The notes beneath the pieces are model-generated. The model had not been told where the DNA came from. It was given only the letters and a program-made list of their open reading frames with translations, and ran no database searches. Source: Albimonas sp963816545 (GTDB lineage: Bacteria; Pseudomonadota; Alphaproteobacteria; Rhodobacterales; Rhodobacteraceae). From it: a stretch of 64,000 bases of DNA. Made by a program: the position numbers and the translations under genes. The stretch is from positions 372,001-436,000 of the forward strand of contig CAWFLE010000006.1 of the NCBI GenBank assembly GCA_963816545.1, in the 5' to 3' direction. This document shows, piece by piece, positions 18,355 to 28,014 of this stretch (positions within the stretch are counted from its first letter, which is position 1; the number at the start of each line of letters is the position of its first letter).

Positions 18355-19747
18355 TGCGCGCGGCCTCGATGTACTTCATGGGGTTCACGGGCTTGCCGTT
18401 CAGCCGGACCTCGTAGTGGAGGTGCGTCCCGGTCGACCGCCCCGTACTACCCATATCGCCGATCCGGTCACCCCGCGCAACCCGATCGCCGACCTTCACG
18501 CGCGCCGCGCTCATATGCGCGTAGACCGTCTCGAACCCGAAGGCGTGGCGGACCTTCACCACGCGGCCGTAGCCGGACTGCCAGCCCGCAAACGTCACCA
18601 CGCCCTCGGCGGTGGAAAGGACCGGCGTGCCGGGACGCGAGGCGAAGTCCGTGCCGGAATGCATCCTGGAGCGGCCGTTGATCGGATCGCGGCGCACGCC
18701 GAAGCCGGAGGTGAAGCGGAAGGCCGCCTTCACGGGGATCGCGAGCGGCAGCTTGGCGGCGGCCACCTGCATCAGGCTCGCCCGCTCCAGTCCGCCCAGC
18801 AGCGACGTGACCCGGGCCGCGTCGGCGGAGGCGAGCTCCGGCGCCGCGCTCTCGTCCACGCCGACGAAGGGCCCGCCTTCGCCGGAATAGTCGCGGCGGA
18901 TCTCGCTCACGATGCGGTCCGCATCGAGCCCGGTCTTCGCCAGGACCGTCTCCAGCCCGCCGAGACCGGCCTGCACCGCATCCTCGAGCTGGGCGAAGAG
19001 CTGGCCGCGGGCCTCCTCGGCCCGGCGCTGTTCGGTCTGGAGGGTCTCGAGCTGCTCGGCCAGCGCGGCCTGCATGAGGGCGGCGGCGTCGCGTTCCTGC
19101 GCGGTCTCCTCAAGCGCGCGGGTGACCTCGGCGATGGCCGCGGTCCATTCGCCTTCCTCGGCGCCCGCCGCCTTGGCGGAGCGGCGCATCTCGTCCGCCT
19201 CGCGCTGGAGCGCGGTCTGGTCGCGCTCGGCCACGTCGCGGGCCGCCACGGCCTCCGACAGCTTGCCGCGCAGCGATTCGAGCGCGAGCGACAATTCCGC
19301 CTCGGCGTCCGTCGCCTCCATCAGGCGCGCCTGGCGTCGGTCAAGCTCCCGCGTCAGGACCGCGAGGCGGCCCCGCGTCTCATCGGCCTGGGCGAGGGCG
19401 GCGTCGCGCTCGTCGGTCAGCCCGTCGAGCCGCAGCCGCGCATCGTCGCGCAGCGCCGCCATCTGCGCCTCGTGCCGGGCCTTCGCCTCGGCCACCGCGT
19501 CGGCGGCGCCGGATTCGAAGGCCGAGACGCGGGCCGCGAGCGCATCGCGCTCCGCGCCCGTGACCACGTTCGAAACGGTGGCGTATCCGGTCCAGCCCAG
19601 CAGGCCGAGAACCGCGACCGCGGCGAGGATCTGGTTTCGGGGAGCGAGAGCCACGTGACGCACGTGATCTCCCGTCCTGATCGTCAGGCGCCGCTCGGGC
19701 AGCCCGCTGTCCTCGCGCTGAGTCGCGCGGCCAGACTGGCCTGTCAT
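18344..19747 (-). CDS. Membrane-anchored M23 (LytM) peptidoglycan endopeptidase with long coiled coil
   Basis: The protein is about 467 residues from the Met at 19747, chosen because GAGGGACACGG precedes it. One transmembrane helix lies near residues 38-58 (ILAAVAVLGLLGWTGYATV). Some 200 residues of Ala/Glu/Arg-rich coiled coil follow. The C-terminal M23 domain has zinc ligands in RMHSGTDF (HxxxD) and THLHYEVRLNG (HxH), plus FETVYAHMS. It cleaves peptide cross-links in the periplasm. The gene overlaps the bactofilin gene, and the pair probably works together in cell shape. Confidence 0.93.
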   Translation of the reverse strand: MTGQSGRATQREDSGLPERRLTIRTGDHVRHVALAPRNQILAAVAVLGLLGWTGYATVSNVVTGAERDALAARVSAFESGAADAVAEAKARHEAQMAALRDDARLRLDGLTDERDAALAQADETRGRLAVLTRELDRRQARLMEATDAEAELSLALESLRGKLSEAVAARDVAERDQTALQREADEMRRSAKAAGAEEGEWTAAIAEVTRALEETAQERDAAALMQAALAEQLETLQTEQRRAEEARGQLFAQLEDAVQAGLGGLETVLAKTGLDADRIVSEIRRDYSGEGGPFVGVDESAAPELASADAARVTSLLGGLERASLMQVAAAKLPLAIPVKAAFRFTSGFGVRRDPINGRSRMHSGTDFASRPGTPVLSTAEGVVTFAGWQSGYGRVVKVRHAFGFETVYAHMSAARVKVGDRVARGDRIGDMGSTGRSTGTHLHYEVRLNGKPVNPMKYIEAARNVL

Positions 19748-20047
19748 CCGTGTCCCTCGGTCTTTGCTTTCAGCGGTTCGCACCCGCTGAAGATTTTTCG
19801 CCGTTGTGGTGTTTCTGCATCGTTACCCGAAGGGCGGGCAGTCGATCAACACGTTTGTGGCCTGTTCTCGTCGCACCCCTGTGGAGGAGGCCTCGTGAGA
19901 GACAGGCGGCGGCGCCGCGTTTGGCTTCTGCATCGACACTCGTCGCGCGGGATTGCGGAGAAAATGGGGCGAATTGCGCAACTAGCGGACGAGCGGCCGC
20001 GGAGTTCCACCTGATGGGCGTCTCCGCCGCGGCTGCGCGACGCGCGC
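19748..20047. other. Gap without a recognisable gene
   Basis: About 300 bases between the M23 gene and bcp. No protein-like reading, RNA gene or strong hairpin with a T run was found. A promoter for the M23-bactofilin pair presumably lies here but no clear match was seen. Confidence 0.5.
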
Positions 20048-20518
20048 TCAGGAAAGCGCCCGGGCCGCCTCCAGAACCTCCTCCGCGTGGCCCGGCACCT
20101 TCACCTTCCGCCAGACGTGAGCGATGCGCCCCTCGGCGTCCACGAGGAACGTGGCCCGGTCCACGCCCATGTACGTCTTCCCGTACATGCTCTTCTCCAC
20201 CCAGGTCCCGTAGGCCTCGCAGACCTCGCCGCCCTCGTCCGACAGCAGGATCACCGTGAGGCCGTGCTTTTCCCTGAACTTGTCGTGGGCGGAGACGGGG
20301 TCGCGGCTGATCCCCAGCACGGTCGCGCCCGCCGCCCCGAATTCGGAGGCGAGGCCGCTGAAGGCGATCGCCTCCTTCGTGCAGCCGGGCGTGTCGTCCT
20401 TCGGATAGAAATAGACCACCACCGGCTTGCCGCGGAAATCGGCGAGCGAGACCTCGCCGCCTCCGTCGCGGGGAAGGGTGAAGCCGGGGGCCTGGGCGCC
20501 GGTCTGGATGTCGCTCAT
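20048..20518 (-). CDS. bcp: Thioredoxin-dependent peroxiredoxin, Bcp/PrxQ type
   Basis: The 156-residue protein carries YFYPKDDTPGCTKEAIAFSG, where the cysteine is the peroxidatic residue. A second cysteine five residues later is missing (usual in one-Cys or atypical members); the Cys in GGEVCEAYGTW is further on. FLVDAEGRIAHVWRKVK is the typical Bcp C-terminal strand. It reduces hydroperoxides in the cytoplasm with thioredoxin. It appears to be a single gene, divergent from the AsmA-like gene. Confidence 0.94.
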   Translation of the reverse strand: MSDIQTGAQAPGFTLPRDGGGEVSLADFRGKPVVVYFYPKDDTPGCTKEAIAFSGLASEFGAAGATVLGISRDPVSAHDKFREKHGLTVILLSDEGGEVCEAYGTWVEKSMYGKTYMGVDRATFLVDAEGRIAHVWRKVKVPGHAEEVLEAARALS

Positions 20519-20658
20519 GGGGTCGCTTCTCCTGCGGACGGGATCGCACTAGGTTGCGCGGGGAACCGCGTGCCCGCGCGTTTCCGCGATCCAGACAGGC
20601 CCCCGGCCCCGGGTCAAGCGCGCCGCTGGCGCAGGCAGGGGCGGAGGAACGCGCGAGC

Positions 20659-23600
20659 GTGCATCGAAGGCGTCATCTGGAGCAGGAGGAGAAGCGGCGG
20701 GGCCTGCGGCGTCGCGGCGCGGGGCTGCCGGCATGGGGCCTGCGGCGGCTCGGCTCGTTCCTCGTGGCCTCGGTGCTGCTGACGGGGCTGGTGCTGGGGC
20801 TTGGACACCACCGGCTCCGTCAGGGGCCGATAGATCTCGGCCCGTTGGCGGCGATCCTGGCGGACCGGCTCAGCGCCGGGGCGGAGGGGCTGGACTTCGG
20901 CATCGGCGGGGCGGTGTTCGCGCTGGGAGACCCCGGCCTTCCGTCGGGGATCCGCCTTCTGGACGTGGAGGTGCGGGACGAGGGCGGAGAGGTGCTCGCC
21001 TCCGCGCCGGAACTGAGCCTGAACTTCCGTCTGCTGGACCTGCTCCAGGGCCGCATCGCGCCCACGCGGATCGCCCTGACGGGCGCGACGGCGGAGATCC
21101 GGCGCGACGCGCAGGGGCGCCTCCGTCTCGGCCCCGCCGGGACGACCGGGGCCGCGCCGGGGGCCGGCGGGTTCCTGGCGCTGCTGGATCAGGCGGAGGC
21201 GGGCGAAGGCCCGCTGCGCCGGCTGGAGCGGGTCGCCGCCCGCGGGGCGCAGGTGACGCTGAAGGACGCCGTCACCGGCCGCGACTGGCGGCTGCGCGAC
21301 GCCGAGTTCGCGGTGGAGCGGAAGGCGACGCGCGACGCGGGCCGGCTCACGGGCCTCGTCGATCTCGGCCCCGGCGAGGCCGCGCGGGTTTCCCTGGAGG
21401 GCGAGCGCACGCGCGAAGGCGAGGTGACGCTGGGCCTCTCCTTCTCCGACCTTCCATTGTCGGAGCTGTCGGCGGCGGCGCCCCTCGCGCCTCTGGCGGG
21501 CTCCGACAGCCGGGCCAAAGGCAGCGCGGAGGGGCGGATCGATTCCGAGGGCCGTGTGATTGCGCTGGACGCGACGCTGCTGCTCGGCCCGGGCACCGTG
21601 ACGCCGATGCCCAAACCCTACGACGAGATCTCCGGCGCAGAGGCGAAGCTGTCCTGGCGCGCGAGCGACGGGGTGCTCGAGATCCGGCGTCTCGCCCTCT
21701 GGGGCGCGGCGCTGGGCGCGGATCTGCACGGGCGGGCCGAGCCCTGGGGCATGCCCCCCGGCGGAGGCGCCCCCGCCGGCGTGGCCGTCGCGCTGGATGT
21801 GGAGAACCTGGAGATCGCCGGCGGCGTCTCCGCCCCCGTGCGCTTCGACGGGGGGCGGGTGGAGGCCGACTTCCTCCCCGGGTCGCGCCGGGCGGAGGTG
21901 GCGGTGCTGCGCTTCTCCTCGCCGGAGGTCGAGCTTTCCGCGCGGGGCTTCGCCCAGATGACGGAGGCGGGGCTGGAAACCAGCCTGACCTTCGAGACCG
22001 GGCCCTTCGACGTCGCCTTCCTCACCCGCGCCTGGCCGCTTCCCGTGGCGGAGAACGCCCGGCTCTGGGTCGAGAAGCACGTGGACCACGGGCGGGTGCC
22101 GCAGGCCGAGGGCGCCTTCTGGGCCGCGCCCGGCCAGCTTCCCGACCTCACCATCGACTTCGGGATGGAGGACGTGCGCACGCAGCCGATCCCCGGCATG
22201 CCCCCCATCGAGAACGCCGCGGGCACGGCGCGTCTCACCCTCGGGCGCTTCGACATGGCGCTTGCGGAGGGGACGGTGACGCCGCCCGGCGCGGGGGCGA
22301 TCGACCTCGGCGGCTCGGAACTGGCGATCCCGCATCTGGGCGCGATCCCTCCGTCCGCGCTGATCGGCCTGCGCGCGCGGGGAACGGCGCAGGCCGCGCT
22401 TGCGCTGCTCGACCAGCCGCCGCTGGAGCTGATGTCGAAGCTCGGGACGGATCTCGGGCCGGTGGAGGGCATGGCGGACGTGACAGCGGACGTGACGCTT
22501 CCCCTGTCGGCGACCATCCGAACGTCGGAGGTGGACATCGACGCCCACGCCCGGATCGACGACGTGGCCCTGACCGCGCCGGGCGCCGGGCTTCCGGTCC
22601 GGGCGCAGCGGCTCGACATCGATGCGACCCTTCAGGAGGTCGAGATCTCGGGGAACGCCGTCGTGGACGGTCTGCCGGCGCGGATCTCGTGGGTGGAGCG
22701 CTTCGGCGCCTCCGGCGATCCGGGGCGGGACCTCAGCGCGGATGCGCGGCTGGACGGCGAGGCGCTGCGGCGGCTCGGCCTTCGGGACGTGACCATCACC
22801 GGCGGCGCCGTGGACGCGCGGCTGGATCTCGGCGGCGCCGGCGGGGCGTTCAGCGTGGACGCCGACCTGCGCGACGCGGCGATGGCGCTGCCCCTGCTGG
22901 GCTGGAGCAAGAACCGCGGCGAGCCCGGCCGGCTCCGCGCGCAGGGCTCCCGCGCCGCGGACGGCGCCCTGCGGATCGAGACGTTCTCCCTCGATTCGGC
23001 CGGGCTGGAGGCGCAGGGCGCGGCCGCCGTCGCCGCCGGCGGCGGGCTGCAACGTCTCGCCCTGATGGAGCTTCGGCTCGCGGACACGCTGGACATCTCG
23101 GCCGAGGTGACGCGCGGCTCGGGGGGCGCCTACGAGGTGCAGGTGGGCGGCCGGCGGATCGACCTCGCCGCGCTGCTGCGCCGGCGCGAGGGCATGGGCG
23201 GCGAGACGGCGGAGGCCGGCGCCGGGCCGCCGGTGCGCGCGACGCTTTCGGTTGCTACGCTTTCGCTGCTGGACGACATCGTCCTCTCCAAGGCCTCCGG
23301 CGACTTCACGCGTGACGGGGCGCCACGTTGGCCCGCGCCGTGGGCCGGGTGAACGGCGGCACGCCCGCGCGGATCCGGTATCGGGAGCAACCCGGCGAGC
23401 GCGCCACTCTCTCGTTGCGAAGCGACGACGCCGGCGCGCTGCTCGCCGACCTCGGCCTGAACGAAAGCGCCGTGGGCGGAACGCTGCGGGTGCGGGCGCG
23501 GCTTCTGTCCGGCGGCTTCGCCATGGCCGGGCGCGCCGCCATCGACGACATCCGAATTGGCGGCGGCCGGGCCCTCGATCCGGTGGTCCGTCGCGCCATC

Positions 23601-24029
23601 CGCGACGGTGTGGTGAATGAGGCGGACGCGGCCGGCGGCTATCATTTCGACCGGGTGGAGGCTCCGTTCCGGCTTGAGGGCGGCCGCCTGACGGTCACCG
23701 AGGCGATGGCGGTGGGTCCGGTGCTGGGCATCAAGGTCGACGGATCCTACCAGACCGCGACCGGCGCGCTTGACCTCTCGGGCGTCCTGACGCCGGCTTA
23801 CGCGATCAACGGCCTCCTGAACCGGATCCCGATCATCGGCGAGCTGCTGGGCGGCGAAGGCGAGGGGCTGATCGGGCTCACCTTCGCCGTGGGCGGCACG
23901 GCGGACGATCCGAACGTGTCGGTCAATCCGCTCTCGGCGCTCGCGCCCGGCGTGCTGCGCCGCGTCTTCCAGGGGGGCGCCCAGCCGTCCGATCCCGGCC
24001 CACCGGACCTCTTCGAGAACGAGCGCTGA
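20659..24029 (+). CDS. Large AsmA-like/DUF3971 (YhdP-type) envelope protein, one frameshift
   Basis: The reading starts best at a GTG at 20659, with GGAGG at 20642-20646. It gives a basic N terminus, one transmembrane helix (LGSFLVASVLLTGLVLGLGH), then about 1,050 residues of repetitive beta-rich sequence. That sequence resembles AsmA/YhdP/TamB-family lipid-transport proteins spanning the periplasm, with repeated LDG.A-like strands (for example LPSGIRLLDVEVRDEGGEVL). The frame breaks at about 23320, where one base seems missing (FTRDG|ATLARAVGRVNGGTPARI), and continues to a TGA at 24027-24029. The C-terminal part (YAINGLLNRIPIIGELLGG) is the conserved AsmA-like C-terminal motif. Members move phospholipids to the outer membrane; this one's cargo is unknown. 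It converges on tyrS with 3 bases between them. Confidence 0.85.
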
Positions 24030-24032
24030 GGC

Positions 24033-25286
24033 TCAGTCCAGCCGCACCAGCGCGTGCCGCTTCTTCCCGGCCGAGAGCTTCAGCGGACCGTCCGCGAAGG
24101 CGTCGGCGCCGAGCATGACGCCCGGATCCTCCACCGCCTCGTCCGCCATGCGCGCGCCGCCTTCCTGGATCAGGCGCCGCGCCTCCTTTCCCGACTTCGC
24201 GAGCCCGGCCTTCACGAAGAGCTGGGCGAGGGAGACGCCCTCCGCGGCCTCGGCGGCGGTGAGGGTGACGGTGGGCAGATCCTCGCCGGCGCCGCCGCGC
24301 TCGAACACCTCGCGCGCCGTGGCCTCCGCCGCCTGCGCGGCGGCGCGGCCGCGGGCGAGCGCCGTGACCTCGTTGGCCAGGATCACCTTCGCCTCGTTGA
24401 TCTCCGAGCCCTGGAGGGCGCCCAGACGCTCGCACTCCTCCACCGGCAGCTCGGTGAAGCGCTTGAGGAACTTGCCGACGTCGGCGTCCATGCTGTTGCG
24501 CCAGAACTGCCAGAACTCGAAGTTGCCGAGCCGCGCCTCGTTGAGCCACACGGCCCCGCCGGCGGTCTTGCCCATCTTGGTGCCGTCGGCCTTGGTCAGC
24601 AGCGGCGCGGTCAGGCCGAACACCTCCTGCTGGCGGGTGCGGCGGGTCAGGTCCACGCCGTTGACGATGTTCCCCCACTGGTCCGAGCCGCCCATCTGCA
24701 GGCGGCAGCCATGAAGCCCGTTCAGCTCCTGGAAGTCGTAGGCCTGGAGCAGCATGTAGTTGAATTCGAGGAAGGTCAGCGGCTGCTCGCGGTCGAGGCG
24801 CAGGCGCACCGAGTCGAAGGTCAGCATCCGGTTGATGGTGAAGTGGCGGCCGTAGTCGCGCAGGAAGTCGATGTAGTTCAGCGTCCCCAGCCAGTCGGCG
24901 TTGTTGGGCTGGATCGCGTCGGCGGGCCCCTTGCCGAAGGTCAGGTAGTTCGCGAACACCTGGCGGATGCCGGCCATGTTCGAGGCGATGTCGGCGTCGG
25001 TCAGAAGCTGGCGGGTCTCGTCCCGGCCCGACGGGTCGCCGATGCGCGTGGTGCCGCCGCCCATGAGCGCGATGGGCTTGTGGCCGGTCTTCTGGAGCCA
25101 TCGCAGCATCATGATGCCGGTCAGGTGCCCCACATGCAGGCTGTCGGCCGTGCAGTCGAAGCCGATATAGCCGGGGACGATCCCGCCCATGAGCGCCTCG
25201 TCGAGGCCCTCCATGTCCGTGCAGTCCTGCAGAAGGCCGCGGGTCAGCATCTCGTGCAGGAACTCGGATTTCGGCGCGTAGGTCAT
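24033..25286 (-). CDS. tyrS: Tyrosyl-tRNA synthetase
   Basis: The 417-residue class Ic synthetase has the HIGH-equivalent HVGHLTG in DCTADSLHVGHL and the tyrosine pocket LLQAYDFQELN. The KMSKS-equivalent is KMGKT in LLTKADGTKMGKTAGGAVW, and an S4 RNA-binding domain closes the C terminus (AGLAKSGKEARRLIQEGGAR). It charges tRNA-Tyr. Its stop codon lies 3 bases from the convergent AsmA-like gene, so terminators would have to lie inside coding DNA. Confidence 0.97.
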   Translation of the reverse strand: MTYAPKSEFLHEMLTRGLLQDCTDMEGLDEALMGGIVPGYIGFDCTADSLHVGHLTGIMMLRWLQKTGHKPIALMGGGTTRIGDPSGRDETRQLLTDADIASNMAGIRQVFANYLTFGKGPADAIQPNNADWLGTLNYIDFLRDYGRHFTINRMLTFDSVRLRLDREQPLTFLEFNYMLLQAYDFQELNGLHGCRLQMGGSDQWGNIVNGVDLTRRTRQQEVFGLTAPLLTKADGTKMGKTAGGAVWLNEARLGNFEFWQFWRNSMDADVGKFLKRFTELPVEECERLGALQGSEINEAKVILANEVTALARGRAAAQAAEATAREVFERGGAGEDLPTVTLTAAEAAEGVSLAQLFVKAGLAKSGKEARRLIQEGGARMADEAVEDPGVMLGADAFADGPLKLSAGKKRHALVRLD

Positions 25287-25499
25287 CGGTTTCGTCCTTC
25301 CGGTCGGTCCGAGGCTCTATGCCGCGGGGCGCGCGGGAAGGGAAGGGGCGCCCGGCGGAGCCCGCTGTCGCGGGCGAGACCTCATCTCGGTCCGCGCCTG
25401 CGCGCGGCCCTCGGCGCCCTCGCTTCGCGAGGGAAGAGGCGGCCCTTGACCTCTCCGCCGCGCCGCGATCCGGTGGCGGCGAACGGGCCGGGGGGAGAG

Positions 25500-26630
25500 A
25501 TGGACGGGATCTGGGCGCTGGGGCTGATGTCGGGAACCTCGCTGGACGGCGTGGACGCGGCGCTGCTCAGGACCAACGGCGAGGAGATCGAGGCCTTCGG
25601 TCCCGGCGCGGAATTCCCCTACGGCGCCGCCGAAATGGGGGCGGCGCGCGAGGTCCATGCCGACTGGCGCCGGTTCCGCCCCGCCGAGGGCGCCGCCGCG
25701 GCGCTTCTCGCCCAAGCGGAGGCCGAGGTGGTCGAGGCGCATGCCGCCGCCACGGCCCGCCTGCTGGCGCGCACGGACGCCGACGCGGAGATCGTGGGCT
25801 TCCACGGCCAGACGGTCGCCCACGCGCCCGCCGAGGGGTGGACCTGGCAGCTCGGGGACGGCGCCCGGCTGGCGCGGGCGCTGAACCGGACGGTGGCGTG
25901 GGACTTCCGGTCCGCCGACATGCGGGCGGGGGGGGAGGGCGCGCCCCTCGCCCCCTTCTACCATTTCGCGCTGGCCCGCCGGCTCGCCGCCCGCTTCGAC
26001 GGGCCGATCTGCTTCCTGAACCTCGGCGGGGTCGGCAACGTCACCTGGGCGGACCCGCAGGCGGAGGCCCCGGAGGCCCCCGGCGCGCTGGTCGCCTTCG
26101 ACACCGGGCCTGCGAACGCGCCCATCGACGACTGGATGCGCGCCCGGGCCGGCGAGCCCTGCGACCGCGACGGCGCCGCGGCGGCGGCCGGGCGGGTGCA
26201 CGAGGACCGGCTCGTCCGCAATTCGGTGTCGGACTGGCTTGCGCGCCGGCCCCCGAAATCGCTGGACCGAAACGACTTCGCCCAGGTGCTCTCGGGGATG
26301 GACGGCCTCAGCCTCGAGGATGGGGCGGCGACGCTGACCGCGCTCTCCGCCCGCTGCGCGGCGGCGGCGCAGGTCCACATGCCGCGCCCCGCGGCCGCGT
26401 GGATCCTTTGCGGAGGCGGGCGCCGGAACCCCACGCTCGCCGGCATGATCGCGGAGCGGGTGGAGGCGCCCGTGCTGTCCGCCGAGGAGGCCGGCCTCGA
26501 CGGCGGCCTGATGGAGGCGCAGGCCTTCGCCTATCTCGCCGTCAGGGCGCTGCGCGGACTGCCGCTGTCAGCCCCCGGAACCACCCGCTGCGCCGCGCCG
26601 ACGCCCGGAGGCCGGATCTCCCGTCCCTGA
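25500..26630 (+). CDS. anmK: Anhydro-N-acetylmuramic acid kinase
   Basis: The 376-residue protein starts MDGIWALGLMSGTSLDGVD, the family signature with the phosphate-binding GTSLDG. Later motifs are FHGQTVAHAP, FLNLGGVGNVTW, AFDTGPANAPIDDW and ILCGGGRRNP. It phosphorylates and opens 1,6-anhydro-MurNAc during peptidoglycan recycling in the cytoplasm. The ATG follows GGGGGGAGAG. A 7-bp hairpin (CCCTCGC/GCGAGGG) lies about 75 bases upstream, between it and the divergent tyrS. Confidence 0.96.
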   Translation: MDGIWALGLMSGTSLDGVDAALLRTNGEEIEAFGPGAEFPYGAAEMGAAREVHADWRRFRPAEGAAAALLAQAEAEVVEAHAAATARLLARTDADAEIVGFHGQTVAHAPAEGWTWQLGDGARLARALNRTVAWDFRSADMRAGGEGAPLAPFYHFALARRLAARFDGPICFLNLGGVGNVTWADPQAEAPEAPGALVAFDTGPANAPIDDWMRARAGEPCDRDGAAAAAGRVHEDRLVRNSVSDWLARRPPKSLDRNDFAQVLSGMDGLSLEDGAATLTALSARCAAAAQVHMPRPAAAWILCGGGRRNPTLAGMIAERVEAPVLSAEEAGLDGGLMEAQAFAYLAVRALRGLPLSAPGTTRCAAPTPGGRISRP

Positions 26631-26633
26631 GGG

Positions 26634-27287
26634 TCAGGAGACCTCGTCCGTCACCAGCCGGCCCTGGACGTAGCTTTCGACGATCCCGGTCATCTCCTCG
26701 AGCTGCTTGTCGAAGAAATGGCCGGCGCCGGGCACCACCTCATGAGTGATCTCGATCCCGCGCTGGGTCTTGAGCTTGTCCACCAGCTTGAGCACGTCCG
26801 GCGGGGGCGCCACGCGGTCCGCCTCGCCGTTCACGATGATCCCCGACGACGGGCAGGGCGCGAGGAACGAGAAATCGTACATGTTCGCCGGCGGCGCGAC
26901 CGACACGAAGCCCGAGATCTCGGGCCGCCGCATCAGAAGCTGCATTCCGATCCAGGCGCCGAAGGAGAAGCCGGCCACCCAGGACTGCCGGGCGTTGGGG
27001 TTGAGCACCTGGAGATAGTCCAGCGCCGCCGCCGCGTCCGAAAGCTCGCCGATGCCCTGGTCGAACTCGCCCTGGCTGCGCCCGACGCCCCGGAAGTTGA
27101 AGCGCAGGACCGCGAAGCCCAGCCGGTGGAAGGCGTAATGGAGGTTGTAGACCACCTTGTTGTTCATCGTCCCGCCGAACTGCGGGTGAGGATGCAGGAT
27201 GATCGCCAGCGGCGCATCCTTGGCCTTCTGCGGATGATAGCGACCTTCGAGGCGGCCGTCGGGTCCGGGAAAGATCACCTCGGGCAT
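26634..27287 (-). CDS. Alpha/beta hydrolase (YsxA/carboxylesterase-like)
   Basis: The 217-residue protein has the strand-and-loop IILHPHPQFGGTMNN (oxyanion region). The nucleophile elbow is GFSFGAWIG (Ser), the acid lies around NGEADRVAPP, and the catalytic His is in PGAGHFFDKQ. This compact form, with LRFNFRGVGRSQGEFDQG, is found widely in Proteobacteria as an uncharacterised alpha/beta hydrolase. The substrate is unknown. It converges on anmK with a 3-base gap and is divergent from iscR. Confidence 0.88.
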   Translation of the reverse strand: MPEVIFPGPDGRLEGRYHPQKAKDAPLAIILHPHPQFGGTMNNKVVYNLHYAFHRLGFAVLRFNFRGVGRSQGEFDQGIGELSDAAAALDYLQVLNPNARQSWVAGFSFGAWIGMQLLMRRPEISGFVSVAPPANMYDFSFLAPCPSSGIIVNGEADRVAPPPDVLKLVDKLKTQRGIEITHEVVPGAGHFFDKQLEEMTGIVESYVQGRLVTDEVS

Positions 27288-27356
27288 GGGGGCATCCTCG
27301 CGCTGGTCCGCGCCGCCGGTCCGAACTTGCGGCGCCGGTGGACGGCGGCGCGAAGC

Positions 27357-27394
27357 TTGACTCGAACGGTCGGACTTCTTAGAACGTTTCCAAA
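27357..27394 (+). promoter_or_regulatory. Promoter of the iscR-suf operon with an overlapping Irr/ICE-like iron box
   Basis: TTGACT (27357-27362), a 17-base spacer and TAGAAC (27380-27385) make a good sigma-70 promoter. Overlapping the -10, 27378-27394 reads CTTAGAA CGT TTCCAAA. This matches the iron-control element TTTAGAA-N3-TTCTAAA at 12 of 14 positions. Irr is the known alphaproteobacterial regulator of such boxes, and a site over the -10 would repress. Confidence 0.5.
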
Positions 27395-27519
27395 GTGGAC
27401 GCCGACCGGATGATCCGGGCGGGTCGGGATGACGTAGTGAGGCGAAACCTCCGCGTCAACAGAAACGGGCCGCCGCCGATCCGCGCGCGCCCCGGATGAG
27501 CCGCGAAAGGGAAGGCGTC

Positions 27520-28014
27520 ATGAAGCTCAGCACCAAGGGCCGCTACGCCGTCACCGCGCTGGCGGACATCGCGCTTCAGCAGCCGGGGCCGGACGTCGCC
27601 AGGGCGCGGCTCGTGTCGCTGTCGGAGGTTTCGGAGCGGCAGGACATCTCGCTCGCCTATCTGGAGCAGCTGTTCGCCCGCCTGCGCCGCGCCGGCCTGG
27701 TGGACAGCGTGCGCGGTCCGGGGGGTGGCTACCGGCTTTCACGTCCCGCGGCGCAGATCCCGATCGCGGAGGTCATGGCCGCGGTGGACGAGCGGCTGAA
27801 CGCCATGGGCTGCGGCGCCGACGAGGACGGCTGCGGCGGCAGCCAGGCGAAGTGCCTCACCCACAACCTGTGGGAGCAGCTTTCCGCCCATGTCCATGTT
27901 TTCCTGTCGAAGACGACGCTGGCGGACGTGGTGGCGGACCGGATGGTGCCGTGCCCGGCTGTTCCGGACTTCGCCTTGCTGATGGACGAGGACGCGGAGA
28001 CCGCCAGCGCATGA
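27520..28014 (+). CDS. iscR: Rrf2-family Fe-S regulator IscR
   Basis: This 164-residue winged-helix regulator begins MKLSTKGRYAVTALADIALQ; the longer upstream start adds eight unsupported residues. The wing and dimer helix SLAYLEQLFARLRRAGLVDS and VRGPGGGYRL are typical. Cysteines at residues 98, 105 and 112 form C-x6-C-x6-C, slightly wider than the canonical IscR C-x5-C-x5-C, and are the probable cluster ligands. It senses Fe-S cluster supply and controls the operon it heads. It overlaps the next gene by four bases. Confidence 0.94.
   Translation: MKLSTKGRYAVTALADIALQQPGPDVARARLVSLSEVSERQDISLAYLEQLFARLRRAGLVDSVRGPGGGYRLSRPAAQIPIAEVMAAVDERLNAMGCGADEDGCGGSQAKCLTHNLWEQLSAHVHVFLSKTTLADVVADRMVPCPAVPDFALLMDEDAETASA

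Noticed and set aside
25411..25436. Hairpin CCCTCGC-TTC-GCGAGGG upstream of anmK as a terminator
   Set aside because: It lies between two divergent genes and has no T run, so it cannot be a terminator for either.
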